Shown here: positions 45,364 through 63,999 of the stretch, one piece after another
How the letters are laid out: each line of letters opens with the position of its first letter
Position numbering within the stretch: position 1 is the stretch's first letter
NCBI RefSeq assembly: GCF_024519465.1
Contig: NZ_JALJRW010000005.1
Coordinates: 113,940 to 177,939, forward strand
Length of the DNA: 64,000 bases
Direction of reading: 5' to 3'
From: Stenotrophomonas sp. Ste86
GTDB taxonomy: Bacteria > Pseudomonadota > Gammaproteobacteria > Xanthomonadales > Xanthomonadaceae
The notes under the pieces: model-generated
The model's input: only the letters and a program-made list of their open reading frames with translations
Told to the model about the DNA's origin: nothing
Databases searched by the model: none
Program-made: the position numbers and the translations under genes

Positions 45364-46554
45364 ATGGCCAAGGGTAAGTTCGAGCGCACCAAGCCGCACG
45401 TCAACGTCGGCACCATCGGTCACGTCGACCACGGCAAGACCACGCTGACCGCCGCACTGACCAAGATCGGTGCTGAGCGCTTCGGTGGCGAGTTCAAGGA
45501 TTACTCCGCGATCGACGCCGCGCCGGAAGAAAAGGCGCGTGGCATCACGATCTCGACCGCGCACGTCGAATACGAATCCACCGAGCGTCATTACGCCCAC
45601 GTGGATTGCCCGGGCCATGCTGACTACGTCAAGAACATGATCACCGGTGCTGCCCAGATGGACGGCGCGATCCTGGTCTGCTCGGCCGCTGACGGCCCGA
45701 TGCCGCAGACCCGCGAGCACATCCTGCTGTCGCGTCAGGTCGGCGTGCCGTACATCGTCGTGTTCCTGAACAAGGCCGACATGGTGGACGACGCCGAGCT
45801 GCTGGAACTGGTCGAAATGGAAGTCCGCGAGCTGCTGAGCAAGTACGACTTCCCGGGCGCCGACACCCCGATCATCGCGGGCTCGGCCCGTCTGGCGCTG
45901 GAAGGCGACCAGAGCGACATCGGCGTGCCGTCGGTGATCAAGCTGGTCGAGGCGCTGGACACCTGGATCCCGCTGCCGGAGCGTGACGTCGACAAGGCAT
46001 TCCTGATGCCGGTCGAAGACGTGTTCTCGATCTCGGGCCGCGGCACCGTGGTGACCGGTCGTATCGAGCGCGGCGTGATCAAGGTCGGCGAAGAAATCGA
46101 AATCGTCGGTATCCGCGACACCGTCAAGACCACCGTGACCGGCGTGGAAATGTTCCGCAAGCTGCTCGACCAGGGTCAGGCAGGCGACAACGCCGGTCTG
46201 CTGCTGCGCGGCACCAAGCGTGACGACGTCGAGCGTGGCCAGGTCCTCTGCAAGCCGGGTTCGATCAAGCCGCACACCCAGTTCGACGCCGAAGTCTACG
46301 TCCTGTCCAAGGATGAAGGCGGCCGCCACACCCCGTTCTTCAAGGGCTACCGTCCGCAGTTCTACTTCCGCACCACCGACATCACCGGTGCGGTCGAGCT
46401 GCCGGAAGGCGTGGAAATGGTCATGCCGGGCGACAACGTGAAGATGGTTGTCACCCTGATCAACCCGGTCGCCATGGATGAAGGCCTGCGCTTCGCGATT
46501 CGTGAAGGCGGTCGTACCGTCGGCGCCGGCGTGGTCTCCAAGATCCTCAAGTAA
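45364..46554 (+). CDS. tuf: Elongation factor Tu (copy 1)
   Basis: This 396-residue GTPase delivers aminoacyl-tRNA to the ribosome. It has G1 'GHVDHGKT', the effector region '[13 protein letters not shown]', 'DCPGHADY', NKAD at 'FLNKADMVD', and domains II and III. It sits in the tufB position, after tRNA-Tyr/Gly/Thr and before tRNA-Trp-secE-nusG. It differs from the second copy (62809) at one residue only, Ala166 here versus Asp166 there, plus eight silent base changes that I could count. A tRNA precedes it and no terminator follows, so transcription probably continues into tRNA-Trp. Confidence 0.98.
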   Translation: MAKGKFERTKPHVNVGTIGHVDHGKTTLTAALTKIGAERFGGEFKDYSAIDAAPEEKARGITISTAHVEYESTERHYAHVDCPGHADYVKNMITGAAQMDGAILVCSAADGPMPQTREHILLSRQVGVPYIVVFLNKADMVDDAELLELVEMEVRELLSKYDFPGADTPIIAGSARLALEGDQSDIGVPSVIKLVEALDTWIPLPERDVDKAFLMPVEDVFSISGRGTVVTGRIERGVIKVGEEIEIVGIRDTVKTTVTGVEMFRKLLDQGQAGDNAGLLLRGTKRDDVERGQVLCKPGSIKPHTQFDAEVYVLSKDEGGRHTPFFKGYRPQFYFRTTDITGAVELPEGVEMVMPGDNVKMVVTLINPVAMDEGLRFAIREGGRTVGAGVVSKILK

Positions 46555-46654
46555 TTTCGTAATGCCGGCGGTTGCTTAGCGCTGCCGGTCTCGCGAATGG
46601 CGGGCCGGGAACCTCGGTCCGCCTTCGCCGTCTAAGGGAAGGCAGTTTTTCAGT

Positions 46655-46730
<76 letters not shown>

Positions 46731-46779
46731 CTTCTCCCTTCCAGCGGCCATGCCATGCCGCCTCAGCAGCCAGAGCCGG

Positions 46780-47187
46780 ATGAACAGCAAGATCGAGCAT
46801 TCCAAGGACAACACCTCTACTGGAGGTGACATCGTCAAGTACGCCGCCGCAACCATTCTGGTGCTGGCGGGTCTCTTTGCTTGGTACTGGTTCGGCACCC
46901 CTGAGCATGCGTCCCAGAGTGCATGGGCCGGTCCGCTTCGCGGTCTGGCTGTTGTCGTTGGCCTCGCGGCCGGCGTTGGCGTGTTCCTGATGACCGGCAA
47001 AGGTCGCGACACGCGTGCGTTTCTTTCCGAATCGCGTTTCGAACTGCGCAAGGTTGTCTGGCCGACCCGCCAGGAAGCCATCCGCATGACCTGGGTGGTG
47101 ATCGTGGTTGTGATCATCCTCAGCCTCCTGCTGGGCGGATTTGATTTCCTGATTCAGAAAGCGACCCAGTGGTTCCTGGGTCGATAA
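46780..47187 (+). CDS. secE: Preprotein translocase subunit SecE
   Basis: This 135-residue three-span SecE of the SecYEG channel has helices at about 17-35 and 50-70 and the conserved C-terminal part: amphipathic '[14 protein letters not shown]' followed by '[22 protein letters not shown]'. The start at 46780 (MNSKIEHS) is family-like, and an ATG at 46750 lies too close to the tRNA. nusG follows after ten bases. Confidence 0.95.
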   Translation: MNSKIEHSKDNTSTGGDIVKYAAATILVLAGLFAWYWFGTPEHASQSAWAGPLRGLAVVVGLAAGVGVFLMTGKGRDTRAFLSESRFELRKVVWPTRQEAIRMTWVVIVVVIILSLLLGGFDFLIQKATQWFLGR

Positions 47188-47197
47188 GGAGAAACCA

Positions 47198-47758
47198 GTG
47201 AAGCGTTGGTACGTCGTTCACGCCTATTCGGGCTTCGAAAAGTCGGTTGCGCAGGCTCTGCGCGATCGCATCGTGCGTGACGAGATGCAGGAGCGCTTCG
47301 GTGATGTCCTGGTCCCGACCGAGGAAGTGGTCGAGATGCGCGCCGGCCAGAAGCGCCGTTCCGAGCGCAAGTTCTTCCCGGGTTACGTGCTGGTCCAGAT
47401 CGAGACCCACGAAGAAAACGGTATCCCGCGCATCGACAACGAAAGTTGGCATCTTGTGAAGGACACCTCCAAGGTGATGGGCTTCATCGGCGGTACTGCC
47501 GATCGTCCGCTGCCGATCCATGATGAAGAGGCTGCTGCCATCCTGGACCGCGTTCAGGAAGGTGTGGAAAAGCCCCGTCCGAAGGTGCTGTTCGAGCCGG
47601 GCCAGATGGTCCGTGTCACCGAAGGCCCGTTCAACGACTTCAATGGCGTGGTCGAGGAAGTCAACTACGAGAAGAGCCGTCTGCGCGTCTCGGTGCTGAT
47701 CTTCGGTCGTGCTACCCCGGTCGAGCTCGAGTTCGGCCAGGTCGAAAAGGCCGTCTGA
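47198..47758 (+). CDS. nusG: Transcription termination/antitermination protein NusG
   Basis: This 186-residue protein has an N-terminal RNA-polymerase-binding NGN domain ('[19 protein letters not shown]', '[10 protein letters not shown]') and a C-terminal KOW domain ('[22 protein letters not shown]') that contacts Rho or S10. The ribosome site is AAGGAG, nine bases upstream. It is followed by an eight-base-pair hairpin (AGGTTCCG / CGGAACCT, 47773-47798) with no T tract. Confidence 0.97.
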   Translation: MKRWYVVHAYSGFEKSVAQALRDRIVRDEMQERFGDVLVPTEEVVEMRAGQKRRSERKFFPGYVLVQIETHEENGIPRIDNESWHLVKDTSKVMGFIGGTADRPLPIHDEEAAAILDRVQEGVEKPRPKVLFEPGQMVRVTEGPFNDFNGVVEEVNYEKSRLRVSVLIFGRATPVELEFGQVEKAV

Positions 47759-47842
47759 GCCTGCGGGCACAAGGTTCCGGGCCATCGCTCGGAACCTGAA
47801 CGGCCCGGTCACGCCTGCCTTGCGGCAATGGCGGAAAAATTC

Positions 47843-47851
47843 TGATATAGT
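47843..47851 (+). promoter_or_regulatory. Extended -10 promoter for rplKA
   Basis: TGATATAGT is an extended -10 (TGn plus TATAGT). A TTGCGG at 47820 lies 20 bases upstream, too far for a good -35, so the extended element may matter. It is about 150 bases before rplK, in the 243-base nusG-rplK gap. Confidence 0.65.
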
Positions 47852-47930
47852 GCGCGGCTTCCTGCCAGGAAGCTGGCAAAAAGCAAGGGCCGCCGCGAGG
47901 TGGCCTTCTGCGTGAATTCAAAACGCGATG

Positions 47931-47965
47931 CCGGGACGCGTGATTCCCGGTCCGATGGGGAGCCT
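47931..47965 (+). promoter_or_regulatory. Candidate L1 autoregulatory site in the rplK leader
   Basis: CCGGGA / TCCCGG (47931-47936 and 47945-47950) forms a hairpin followed by CCGATGGGGAG. In gammaproteobacteria L1 represses its own operon by binding a leader hairpin that mimics 23S rRNA. The position fits, but I cannot verify the L1-specific internal loop by eye. Confidence 0.35.
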
Positions 47966-48001
47966 GTTGTCGTAAGGCGCTAGCACCCGGAGAGCATACT
48001 C

Positions 48002-48430
48002 ATGGCAAAGAAAGTTGTCGGTTACATCAAGCTGCAGGTGAAGGCCGGTCAGGCCAACCCCTCGCCGCCGGTCGGTCCTGCGCTGGGTCAGCGCGGCCTG
48101 AACATCATGGAATTCTGCAAGGCCTTCAATGCCGCCACGCAGAAGCTGGAGCCGGGTCTGCCGGTGCCGGTCATCATCACGGCCTATTCGGACCGTACCT
48201 TCACCTTCATCACCAAGAGCACCCCGGCCGCCGTGCTGCTCAAGAAGGCTGCTGGCATCTCCTCGGGCTCCAAGCGCCCGAACACCGACAAGGTGGGCAA
48301 GGTGACCCGTAAGCAGCTGGAAGAAATCGCCAAGACCAAGGAAGCCGACCTGACGGCCGCCGACCTGGACGCCGCGGTGCGCACGATTGCCGGTTCTGCC
48401 CGTTCCATGGGCCTCGTGGTGGAGGGTTAA
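48002..48430 (+). CDS. rplK: 50S ribosomal protein L11
   Basis: This 142-residue protein of the GTPase-associated centre binds 23S rRNA and is needed for RelA activation. '[21 protein letters not shown]'-type N-terminal and '[20 protein letters not shown]'-type C-terminal segments are typical. The ribosome site is CGGAGAG, and rplA starts four bases after the stop. Confidence 0.98.
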   Translation: MAKKVVGYIKLQVKAGQANPSPPVGPALGQRGLNIMEFCKAFNAATQKLEPGLPVPVIITAYSDRTFTFITKSTPAAVLLKKAAGISSGSKRPNTDKVGKVTRKQLEEIAKTKEADLTAADLDAAVRTIAGSARSMGLVVEG

Positions 48431-48434
48431 GAAG

Positions 48435-49133
48435 ATGGCACAGACCAAGCGTGAGAAGGCCATCAAGGCTGCCGTCGTCCCGGGTAAGGCGTATGCCTTC
48501 GAGGACGCAATCAAGATCCTGAAGACCGCTACCAAGGCCAAGTTCGTCGAGTCCTTCGACGTCGCTGTGCGCCTGGGCGTGGACGCCAAGAAGTCCGACC
48601 AGCAGGTGCGCGGTTCCACCGTGCTGCCGTCCGGTACCGGCAAGAGCGTGCGCGTTGCCGTCTTCGCCCCGGCCGGTGCCAAGGCTGACGAAGCCCTGGC
48701 CGCTGGCGCCGAAGCCGTTGGTATGGAAGACCTGGCCGAGAAGATGCAGGCCGGCGATCTGAACTACGACGTCGTCATCGCCACCCCTGACGCCATGCGC
48801 GTCGTGGGTAAGCTGGGCACCGTGCTCGGCCCGCGCGGCCTGATGCCGAACCCGAAGGTCGGCACCGTGTCGGCCAACCCGGGTGAAGCGGTCAAGAATG
48901 CCAAGTCGGGTCAGGTGCGTTACCGCACCGACAAGGCCGGCATCATCCATTGCACCATCGGCAAGGCCGACTTCGCCGAAGACGCGCTGAAGTTGAACCT
49001 GCAGGCGCTGCTGATGGACCTGATCAAGGCCAAGCCGGCAACCTCGAAGGGCACCTACCTGCAGAAGGTTTCGGTCAGCTCGACGATGGGCCCCGGCGTC
49101 ACCGTCGATCCGTCGTCGCTGACCCTGAAGTAA
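48435..49133 (+). CDS. rplA: 50S ribosomal protein L1
   Basis: This 232-residue L1-stalk protein is typically also a translational repressor of rplKA. Motifs are '[20 protein letters not shown]', '[15 protein letters not shown]' and '[14 protein letters not shown]'. The start at 48435 follows GGAGG, and an in-frame ATG at 48387 lies within rplK. Confidence 0.98.
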   Translation: MAQTKREKAIKAAVVPGKAYAFEDAIKILKTATKAKFVESFDVAVRLGVDAKKSDQQVRGSTVLPSGTGKSVRVAVFAPAGAKADEALAAGAEAVGMEDLAEKMQAGDLNYDVVIATPDAMRVVGKLGTVLGPRGLMPNPKVGTVSANPGEAVKNAKSGQVRYRTDKAGIIHCTIGKADFAEDALKLNLQALLMDLIKAKPATSKGTYLQKVSVSSTMGPGVTVDPSSLTLK

Positions 49134-49520
49134 TCGTTTCAAGCGGGCGCGGGTCCTTCGGGTCCCGTGTCCGTCACATTTGAAGGCATCCGAGCAGGGG
49201 CAACCCCGCGGAGAAGCCGTCAAAGACCGCAGGCGCGGTCAGTACATACCGGCGACGGGCAGGGATGCTCGCTTTGGCAAGGAGTCGCCGCCGGCGCAGT
49301 ACCGACCGCTTAATCGATTCTCTCGGGAATCACCCTGCGTAGATGGTGCCCTTCTGGAGTTTTTCTGGTTTACGCACGTCTGGGTTCTCCCAGGTTGGCC
49401 ATCCAGGTCTAGAACGGCCCACCCTTGGAACATCACCTGATGTTCCCGGCGTCCAGGAGGGATACCGCCCAGGACCGCGCTCGGCAGGAGCCGTAAGCGG
49501 AGTTCAATTGGAGGAGTGCA
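49134..49520 (+). promoter_or_regulatory. Leader region upstream of rplJ (candidate L10 leader)
   Basis: This 387-base non-coding stretch lies between rplA and rplJ. It holds a hairpin soon after rplA (GGGTC / GACCC-like around 49149-49163), and the sequence looks strongly structured up to an AGGAG ribosome site at about 49512. In enterobacteria the equivalent gap carries a promoter and the site where the L10-L12 complex binds its own mRNA. The position and length support that, but I did not resolve the kink-turn. No clear -35/-10 pair was picked. Confidence 0.5.
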
Positions 49521-50060
49521 ATGGCTCTCAATCTGTCCCAGAAGCAAGAAGTAGTCGCGGAGCTGGCAGAAGTCGCCGCCAAGGCTCACTCCTTGATCGC
49601 AGCCGAATATGCTGGCACCACGGTCTCCCAGATGACCGCGATGCGCAAGCAGGCACGCGAAACCGGCGTTTTCTTGAAAGTTGTCAAGAACACGCTGGCG
49701 GCACGTGCAGTGGAAGGTACCGAATACGAATGCGCCAAAGACGCACTCGTCGGTCCGCTGCTGTACGCGTTCTCGCTCGAGGAGCCCGGCGCAGCCGGTC
49801 GCCTGATCAAGGATTTTGCCAAGACCAACGACAAGCTGCAGGCAAAGGTCGTGGCCATCGGCGGGGGACTGTTCCCGGCTGGCCATGTCGACGTGCTGGC
49901 CTCGCTGCCGACCCGTGATCAGGCCCTGGCCATGCTGGCCCGCGTCCTGACCGAGCCGGTCACGATGTTCGCCCGCGCCATCAAGGCCATCGGCGACAAG
50001 CAGGGTGGTGGCGAAGAAGCCGCTGCCGACGCTGCCGAACCGGCTGCCGAGACCGCCTGA
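49521..50060 (+). CDS. rplJ: 50S ribosomal protein L10
   Basis: This 179-residue protein is the base of the L7/L12 stalk. The N-terminal rRNA-binding domain shows '[21 protein letters not shown]'-like and '[11 protein letters not shown]' segments. A C-terminal helix binds L12 dimers, and an Ala/Glu-rich tail follows. The ribosome site GGAGG lies nine bases upstream. rplL follows after 62 bases. Confidence 0.98.
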   Translation: MALNLSQKQEVVAELAEVAAKAHSLIAAEYAGTTVSQMTAMRKQARETGVFLKVVKNTLAARAVEGTEYECAKDALVGPLLYAFSLEEPGAAGRLIKDFAKTNDKLQAKVVAIGGGLFPAGHVDVLASLPTRDQALAMLARVLTEPVTMFARAIKAIGDKQGGGEEAAADAAEPAAETA

Positions 50061-50122
50061 GTCGACGTTTCCGTGGTTCCTGACGGAACCTCAACCCAGA
50101 AAATTATCCAAAGGTAATCAAA

Positions 50123-50488
50123 ATGTCCCTTACCAACGAACAGATCGTCGACGCAATCGCCGAGAAGTCCCTGATGGAAGTGATGGAGCTGGTCAAGGCC
50201 ATCGAAGAGAAGTTCGGCGTCTCCGCCGCTGCTCCGGTCGCCGCTGCTGTGGCTGGCCCGGCTGCCGTCGTTGAAGAGCAGACCGAATTCGACGTCATCC
50301 TGAAGTCGGCCGGCGACAAGAAGGTCGAAGTCATCAAGGCCGTCCGCGCCATCACGGGCCTGGGCCTGAAGGAAGCGAAGGACCTGGCCGAAGCCGGTGG
50401 CGTGATCAAGGAAGCCGCTTCGAAGGACGACGCTGCCAAGTTCAAGAAGGACCTGGAAGCTGCTGGCGCGACTGTCGAAGTCAAGTAA
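50123..50488 (+). CDS. rplL: 50S ribosomal protein L7/L12
   Basis: This 121-residue stalk protein has an N-terminal dimerisation domain, an Ala-rich hinge (about 37-52) and a C-terminal factor-binding domain ('[25 protein letters not shown]'-like). The ribosome site is AAAGG. An attenuator-like hairpin and a SMAG-like palindrome separate it from rpoB. Confidence 0.98.
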   Translation: MSLTNEQIVDAIAEKSLMEVMELVKAIEEKFGVSAAAPVAAAVAGPAAVVEEQTEFDVILKSAGDKKVEVIKAVRAITGLGLKEAKDLAEAGGVIKEAASKDDAAKFKKDLEAAGATVEVK

Positions 50489-50528
50489 GCAGTTCCTTGC
50501 CTCGCCATCGAATCACGGCGATGCAGCC

Positions 50529-50558
50529 AAGGCTGGGGGCGTAAGCCCCCGGCCTTTG
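50529..50558 (+). terminator. Attenuator-like hairpin between rplL and rpoB
   Basis: AAGGCTGGGGGC-GTAA-GCCCCCGGCCTT is a twelve-base-pair stem (one T-G pair) with a tetraloop. It is followed by only three T residues including the stem end. It lies where enterobacteria place the partial terminator that lowers rpoBC expression relative to ribosomal proteins. Confidence 0.7.
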
Positions 50559-50580
50559 GTCGTTGTTGCGACAACGACCG

Positions 50581-50603
50581 GTAGAGCCGACCGTTGGTCG
50601 GCT
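50581..50603. repeat. SMAG-like palindrome inside the rplL-rpoB gap
   Basis: GTAGAGCCGACC-GTT-GGTCGGCT is a classic GTAG-ended palindrome, about 150 bases upstream of rpoB and 23 bases after the attenuator-like hairpin. Confidence 0.7.
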
Positions 50604-50756
50604 GACCTTTCCGGCCCCAGGCCGGCGAGTTGGCAGTTGGAAGTAGCAAAAGAAGGCGTGCTGGTGCCGGCAATACCAGCGACTTCCAACTGACAATTTT
50701 CATGTTCCCTTCGGGCCGCGCCTGTACGGCGGCCCGCACAGCCAAGGTGAGACCCC

Positions 50757-54911
<4,155 letters not shown>

Positions 54912-54919
54912 TGGCGCAG

Positions 54920-54945
54920 GCGCGGCTGCCCCGGCAGCCGCGCCA
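54920..54945 (+). other. Perfect hairpin in the rpoB-rpoC gap
   Basis: GGCGCGGCTGC-CCCG-GCAGCCGCGCC is an eleven-base-pair perfect stem with a tetraloop, eight bases after the rpoB stop and without a T tract. It may be an RNA processing or stability element rather than a terminator, since rpoC must be read through. Confidence 0.6.
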
Positions 54946-55000
54946 CCCGTTTGTTTACTGACAGCCCATCGACAAGATTTCCTCCTTTCGGAGAAACACC

Positions 55001-59248
<4,248 letters not shown>

Positions 59249-59253
59249 TACGC

Positions 59254-59306
59254 AGGCCCGGCTCCGGCCGGGCCCGCGGCAGGGCAGGGTGCCGACCTCC
59301 GGGTCG
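59254..59306 (+). terminator. GC-rich hairpins after rpoC
   Basis: Two hairpins, GGCCCGGC / GCCGGGCC (about 59254-59275) and GCCGACC / GGTCGGC (about 59290-59308), follow the rpoC stop. Neither has a T tract, so termination may be Rho-dependent or incomplete. The rest of the 372-base gap up to rpsL holds the str promoter. Confidence 0.4.
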
Positions 59307-59497
59307 GCCCCGTCCCGGCAGGACACGGCGCAGGCCGGTCCGATGAATCGGCAGCACCGGCCACTGGCCGGATCGCCACCGATGAGGTAGGATGCCCGCC
59401 GGTCTTGCAAAGGACCGGCTTGACAACCTGAACGGGGGGCACGGAAAAGGCTCCCCTGTAACGGCCCGGGATCAGGGCTGGCCGGGCGCGTGCGCAT

Positions 59498-59527
59498 TTG
59501 ACTGCGTTTTCGCCGGGTTGCTACAAT
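59498..59527 (+). promoter_or_regulatory. Promoter of the str operon
   Basis: TTGACT (59498-59503), 18 bases, TACAAT (59522-59527): five of six matches at both hexamers. It lies about 95 bases upstream of rpsL, consistent with a strong ribosomal-protein promoter. Confidence 0.85.
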
Positions 59528-59620
59528 CGTCTGTCTCAGCAGGCCGGTTTCTCGCCTGCTCGCACATTTCCGCATTCAATGGCCAGTCTTTTCATTGGCC
59601 TCTCTCAGAAGAACATACTG

Positions 59621-59995
59621 ATGGCGACGATCAATCAGCTTGTCCGCAAGCCGCGGCAGGCAACCACTTATAAGAGTGCCTCCCCGGCTCTCGATAAGTG
59701 CCCCCAGCGCCGTGGCGTCTGCACGCGCGTGTACACCACCACTCCGAAGAAGCCGAACTCGGCGCTTCGCAAGGTTGCCAAGGTTCGCCTGACCAACCAG
59801 GAAGAAGTGATTAGCTACATCGGCGGCGAAGGCCACAACCTGCAGGAGCACTCCGTGGTCCTGATCCGTGGCGGTCGCGTCAAGGATCTGCCGGGTGTGC
59901 GTTACCACACCGTGCGTGGCTCGCTGGACGCCTCCGGCGTTGCCAAGCGTCGCCAGGGCCGTTCCAAGTACGGCGCCAAGCGTCCGAAGAGCTAA
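59621..59995 (+). CDS. rpsL: 30S ribosomal protein S12
   Basis: This 124-residue decoding-centre protein has Lys43 ([11 protein letters not shown]) and Lys88 (GGRVKDLPG), the streptomycin-sensitivity positions, in their wild-type form. The start at 59621 ([10 protein letters not shown]) is unambiguous by family, and an in-frame upstream ATG at 59498 lies on the promoter. rpsG begins only 12 bases after its stop, far closer than in E. coli. Confidence 0.99.
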   Translation: MATINQLVRKPRQATTYKSASPALDKCPQRRGVCTRVYTTTPKKPNSALRKVAKVRLTNQEEVISYIGGEGHNLQEHSVVLIRGGRVKDLPGVRYHTVRGSLDASGVAKRRQGRSKYGAKRPKS

Positions 59996-60007
59996 GGGAA
60001 AGTACAC

Positions 60008-60475
60008 ATGTCTCGTAAAGGTAATACGCCGCAGCGCTCTGTCCTGCCGGATCCGAAGCACGGAAGTGAAACCATCGCACGCTTCATCAACATGGTGATG
60101 CTGAGCGGCAAGAAGTCGGTCGCTGAAAAGATCGTCTATGGCGCCATGGACGTGATCGGCGAAAAGAACCCGAATTCCGTCGAGCTGGTTCAGAAGGCTC
60201 TGGAAAACGTGGCTCCGTCGGTCGAAGTCAAGTCCCGTCGCGTCGGTGGTGCCACCTACCAGGTGCCCGTCGAAGTGCGTTCCTCGCGCAAGATGGCGCT
60301 GGCCATGCGTTGGCTGATCGACTCCGCGCGCAAGCGTGGTGAGAACACCATGCCGAAGAAGCTGGCTGCCGAACTGCTGGACGCCTCGGAAAACCGTGGT
60401 GGCGCTATCAAGAAGCGCGAAGAAACCCACCGCATGGCCGAAGCCAACAAGGCATTCGCCCACTACCGCTGGTGA
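60008..60475 (+). CDS. rpsG: 30S ribosomal protein S7
   Basis: This 155-residue primary assembly protein of the 30S head has '[24 protein letters not shown]'-like, '[13 protein letters not shown]' and 'ALRWLI'-type segments. In E. coli S7 represses the str operon by binding the rpsL-rpsG spacer, but here that spacer is 12 bases. The next spacer, before fusA, is 138 bases and highly structured. Confidence 0.99.
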   Translation: MSRKGNTPQRSVLPDPKHGSETIARFINMVMLSGKKSVAEKIVYGAMDVIGEKNPNSVELVQKALENVAPSVEVKSRRVGGATYQVPVEVRSSRKMALAMRWLIDSARKRGENTMPKKLAAELLDASENRGGAIKKREETHRMAEANKAFAHYRW

Positions 60476-60502
60476 GTTTGACGGCCTTGCAAAACAGGCA
60501 CG

Positions 60503-60575
60503 GCGGCACTATCTCCTAGTGCCGCTTCGCGGCACCTGGGGTGCCGCGCCAATCCGAAGGCCGCCGAAAGGCGGC
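60503..60575 (+). promoter_or_regulatory. Alternating complementary segments between rpsG and fusA
   Basis: Four segments follow one another: GCGGCAC (60503-60509), GTGCCGC (60519-60525), GCGGCAC (60529-60535) and GTGCCGC (60541-60547). Segments 1-2, 2-3 and 3-4 can each pair perfectly, and adjacent pairings exclude one another, as in attenuators. A further hairpin GCCGCC-GAAA-GGCGGC lies at 60560-60575. The GAGAGG ribosome site of fusA is about 30 bases beyond. Confidence 0.55.
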
Positions 60576-60613
60576 GTTCGGCCATCCGAATTCCAAGAAA
60601 TTGAGAGGCTCCC

Positions 60614-62755
60614 GTGGCCCGCAACACTCCCATCGAGCGTTACCGCAACTTCGGCATCATGGCTCACATCGATGCCGGCAAGACCACCACGTCCGAGCGC
60701 ATCCTGTTCTACACCGGCAAGAGCCACAAGATCGGTGAAGTGCACGACGGCGCTGCCACCATGGACTGGATGGAGCAGGAGCAGGAGCGTGGCATCACGA
60801 TCCAGTCCGCTGCGACCACCGCGTTCTGGAAGGGCATGGACAAGTCCCTGCCGGAGCACCGCTTCAACATCATCGATACCCCCGGACACGTCGACTTCAC
60901 CATCGAAGTGGAGCGTTCGCTGCGCGTGCTCGACGGTGCGGTGTTCGTGCTGTGCGCCGTCGGTGGCGTGCAGCCGCAGTCGGAAACCGTGTGGCGCCAG
61001 GCCAACCGGTACAAGGTGCCGCGCATTGCCTTCGTCAACAAGATGGACCGCACCGGTGCCAACTTCACCAAGGTCGTGGGCCAGCTGAAGGCCAAGCTCG
61101 GCGCCACCGCCGTGCCGATGCAGCTGCCGATCGGCGCTGAAGAAGGCTTCAAGGGCGTGGTCGACCTGATCAAGATGAAGGCCATCCATTGGGATGAAGC
61201 CTCGCAGGGCATGAAGTTCGAGTACCTGGAAATCCCGGCCGACATGCAGGCGGAGGCCGAAGAGGCCCGCACCTACATGATCGAAGCCGCGGCTGAAGCC
61301 AGCGAAGAGCTGATGGAAAAGTACCTGGGCGGCGAAGAGCTGACCGAGGCCGAAATCGTCGAGGCCCTGCGCGTGCGCACCCTGGCCACCGACATCGTGC
61401 CGATGTACTGCGGTTCGGCGTTCAAGAACAAGGGCGTGCAGGCCATGCTCGACGGCGTGGTGCAGCTGCTGCCGTCGCCGATCGACGTGCCGGACGTGAC
61501 CGGTACCGACGTGGACGATGAAACCATCGCCCTGAGCCGCAAGTCCGACGACAAGGCCCCGTTCTCGGCCCTGGCCTTCAAGATCATCACCGATCCGTTC
61601 GTGGGCGCGCTGACCTTCTTCCGTGTCTACTCGGGCACCCTGAACGCCGGCGACCAGCTGCTGAACTCGGTCAAGGGCAAGAAGGAGCGCATCGGCCGCA
61701 TCCTGCAGATGCATTCCAACGATCGCGAAGAGATCAAGGAAGTGCTGGCCGGTGACATCGCGGCTGCTGTGGGCCTGAAGGACACCACCACCGGTGACAC
61801 CCTGTGCTCGCAGGACCACCCGATCATCCTGGAGCGCATGGTGTTCCCGGAGCCGGTCATCTCGATGGCCGTCGAACCGAAGACCAAGTCCGACCAGGAA
61901 AAGATGGGTCTGGCCCTCGGCCGTCTGGCCCAGGAAGATCCGTCGTTCCGCGTCAAGACCGACGAAGAATCCGGCCAGACCATCATCTCGGGCATGGGCG
62001 AGCTGCACCTGGACATCATCGTCGACCGCATGAAGCGCGAGTTCAACGTTGAAGCCAACGTGGGCAAGCCGCAGGTTGCGTACCGCGAAACCATCCAGAT
62101 GGCCGACGTCAAGTCGGACTACAAGCACGCCAAGCAGTCCGGTGGTAAGGGGCAGTACGGTCACGTCGTGATCGAGCTGTCGCCGATCACCGCTGAAGAC
62201 CGTGCAGATCCGAAGCTGGCCGCCGGCATCAAGGATGATTTCCTGTTCATCAACGACATCACCGGTGGCGTGATTCCGAAGGAATTCATTCCGTCGATCG
62301 AAAAGGGCCTGCGCGAAACCATCACCAGCGGTCCGCTGGCCGGCTTCCCGGTCGTGGACGTCAAGGTGAAGCTGGTGTTCGGCTCGTACCATGACGTCGA
62401 CTCCTCGGAAATGGCGTTCAAGCTGGCTTCCTCGATGGCCTTCAAGCAGGGCTTCCAGAAGGCCAAGCCGGTCCTGCTGGAGCCGATCATGAAGGTCGAG
62501 ATCGTGACCCCGGAGGATTACCAGGGTGACGTGATGGGCGACGTCAGCCGTCGTCGTGGCGTGCTGCAGGGTTCGAGCACCACCGGTGACGGTTCGGCCA
62601 GCATCATCAACGCGATGATCCCGCTGGGTGAAATGTTCGGTTACGCCACCTCGCTGCGTTCGCAGACCCAGGGTCGCGCGACGTTCACGATGGAATTCGA
62701 CCACTACGAGCCGGCGCCGAACAACATCGCCGAAACCGTGATCAAGAAGTCCTGA
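60614..62755 (+). CDS. fusA: Elongation factor G
   Basis: This 713-residue translocation GTPase begins at a GTG (60614) eight bases after GAGAGG. It has G1 'AHIDAGKTT', switch regions '[17 protein letters not shown]' and 'DTPGHVDFT', NKMD at 'FVNKMDRTG', and domains II-V ending with '[17 protein letters not shown]'. The length exceeds the 704 residues of E. coli by a few residues, as usual in this family. It is the third gene of the str operon. tuf follows after 53 bases. Confidence 0.99.
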   Translation: MARNTPIERYRNFGIMAHIDAGKTTTSERILFYTGKSHKIGEVHDGAATMDWMEQEQERGITIQSAATTAFWKGMDKSLPEHRFNIIDTPGHVDFTIEVERSLRVLDGAVFVLCAVGGVQPQSETVWRQANRYKVPRIAFVNKMDRTGANFTKVVGQLKAKLGATAVPMQLPIGAEEGFKGVVDLIKMKAIHWDEASQGMKFEYLEIPADMQAEAEEARTYMIEAAAEASEELMEKYLGGEELTEAEIVEALRVRTLATDIVPMYCGSAFKNKGVQAMLDGVVQLLPSPIDVPDVTGTDVDDETIALSRKSDDKAPFSALAFKIITDPFVGALTFFRVYSGTLNAGDQLLNSVKGKKERIGRILQMHSNDREEIKEVLAGDIAAAVGLKDTTTGDTLCSQDHPIILERMVFPEPVISMAVEPKTKSDQEKMGLALGRLAQEDPSFRVKTDEESGQTIISGMGELHLDIIVDRMKREFNVEANVGKPQVAYRETIQMADVKSDYKHAKQSGGKGQYGHVVIELSPITAEDRADPKLAAGIKDDFLFINDITGGVIPKEFIPSIEKGLRETITSGPLAGFPVVDVKVKLVFGSYHDVDSSEMAFKLASSMAFKQGFQKAKPVLLEPIMKVEIVTPEDYQGDVMGDVSRRRGVLQGSSTTGDGSASIINAMIPLGEMFGYATSLRSQTQGRATFTMEFDHYEPAPNNIAETVIKKS

Positions 62756-62808
62756 GCGTAAGCTCGGGACTCCACCTCATTCTTTTCTGATATCCAAGGT
62801 ATACAACA

Positions 62809-63999
62809 ATGGCAAAGGGTAAGTTCGAGCGCACCAAGCCGCACGTCAACGTCGGCACCATCGGTCACGTCGATCACGGCAAGACCACGCTGACCGCTGC
62901 ACTGACCAAGATCGGTGCCGAGCGCTTCGGTGGCGAATTCAAGGATTACTCGGCGATCGACGCCGCGCCGGAAGAAAAGGCGCGTGGCATCACGATCTCG
63001 ACCGCGCACGTCGAATACGAATCCACCGAGCGTCATTACGCCCACGTGGATTGCCCGGGCCATGCTGACTACGTCAAGAACATGATCACCGGTGCTGCCC
63101 AGATGGACGGCGCGATCCTGGTCTGCTCGGCCGCTGACGGCCCGATGCCGCAGACCCGCGAGCACATCCTGCTGTCGCGTCAGGTCGGCGTGCCGTACAT
63201 CGTCGTGTTCCTGAACAAGGCCGACATGGTGGACGACGCCGAGCTGCTGGAACTGGTCGAAATGGAAGTCCGCGAGCTGCTGAGCAAGTACGACTTCCCG
63301 GGCGACGACACCCCGATCATCGCGGGCTCGGCCCGTCTGGCGCTGGAAGGCGACCAGAGCGACATCGGCGTGCCGTCGGTGATCAAGCTGGTCGAGGCGC
63401 TGGACACCTGGATCCCGCTGCCGGAGCGTGACGTCGACAAGGCATTCCTGATGCCGGTCGAAGACGTGTTCTCGATCTCGGGCCGCGGCACCGTGGTGAC
63501 CGGTCGTATCGAGCGCGGCGTGATCAAGGTCGGCGAAGAAATCGAAATCGTCGGTATCCGCGACACCGTCAAGACCACCGTGACCGGCGTGGAAATGTTC
63601 CGCAAGCTGCTCGACCAGGGTCAGGCAGGCGACAACGCCGGTCTGCTGCTGCGCGGCACCAAGCGTGACGACGTCGAGCGTGGCCAGGTCCTCTGCAAGC
63701 CGGGTTCGATCAAGCCGCACACCCAGTTCGACGCCGAAGTCTACGTCCTGTCCAAGGATGAAGGCGGCCGCCACACCCCGTTCTTCAAGGGCTACCGTCC
63801 GCAGTTCTACTTCCGTACCACCGACATCACCGGTGCGGTCGAGCTGCCGGAAGGCGTGGAAATGGTCATGCCGGGCGACAACGTGAAGATGGTTGTCACC
63901 CTGATCAACCCGGTCGCCATGGACGAAGGCCTGCGCTTCGCGATTCGTGAAGGCGGTCGTACCGTCGGCGCCGGCGTGGTCTCCAAGATCCTCAAGTAA
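62809..63999 (+). CDS. tuf: Elongation factor Tu (copy 2, str operon)
   Basis: This 396-residue EF-Tu is in the tufA position after fusA and ends one base before the window edge. It is identical to copy 1 except Asp166 for Ala166 ('DFPGDDTP' here). Six silent differences lie in the first 160 bases, two near the 3' end, and the long middle part differs only at codon 166. This pattern suggests recent gene conversion over the middle of the gene. Which copy carries the ancestral residue cannot be decided here. Confidence 0.98.
   Translation: MAKGKFERTKPHVNVGTIGHVDHGKTTLTAALTKIGAERFGGEFKDYSAIDAAPEEKARGITISTAHVEYESTERHYAHVDCPGHADYVKNMITGAAQMDGAILVCSAADGPMPQTREHILLSRQVGVPYIVVFLNKADMVDDAELLELVEMEVRELLSKYDFPGDDTPIIAGSARLALEGDQSDIGVPSVIKLVEALDTWIPLPERDVDKAFLMPVEDVFSISGRGTVVTGRIERGVIKVGEEIEIVGIRDTVKTTVTGVEMFRKLLDQGQAGDNAGLLLRGTKRDDVERGQVLCKPGSIKPHTQFDAEVYVLSKDEGGRHTPFFKGYRPQFYFRTTDITGAVELPEGVEMVMPGDNVKMVVTLINPVAMDEGLRFAIREGGRTVGAGVVSKILK

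Noticed and set aside
59621..59995. Possible streptomycin-resistance change in S12, and rifampicin-resistance change in RpoB (52380-52440).
   Set aside because: Lys43 and Lys88 of S12 and the residues equivalent to E. coli RpoB Asp516, His526 and Ser531 are all wild type.
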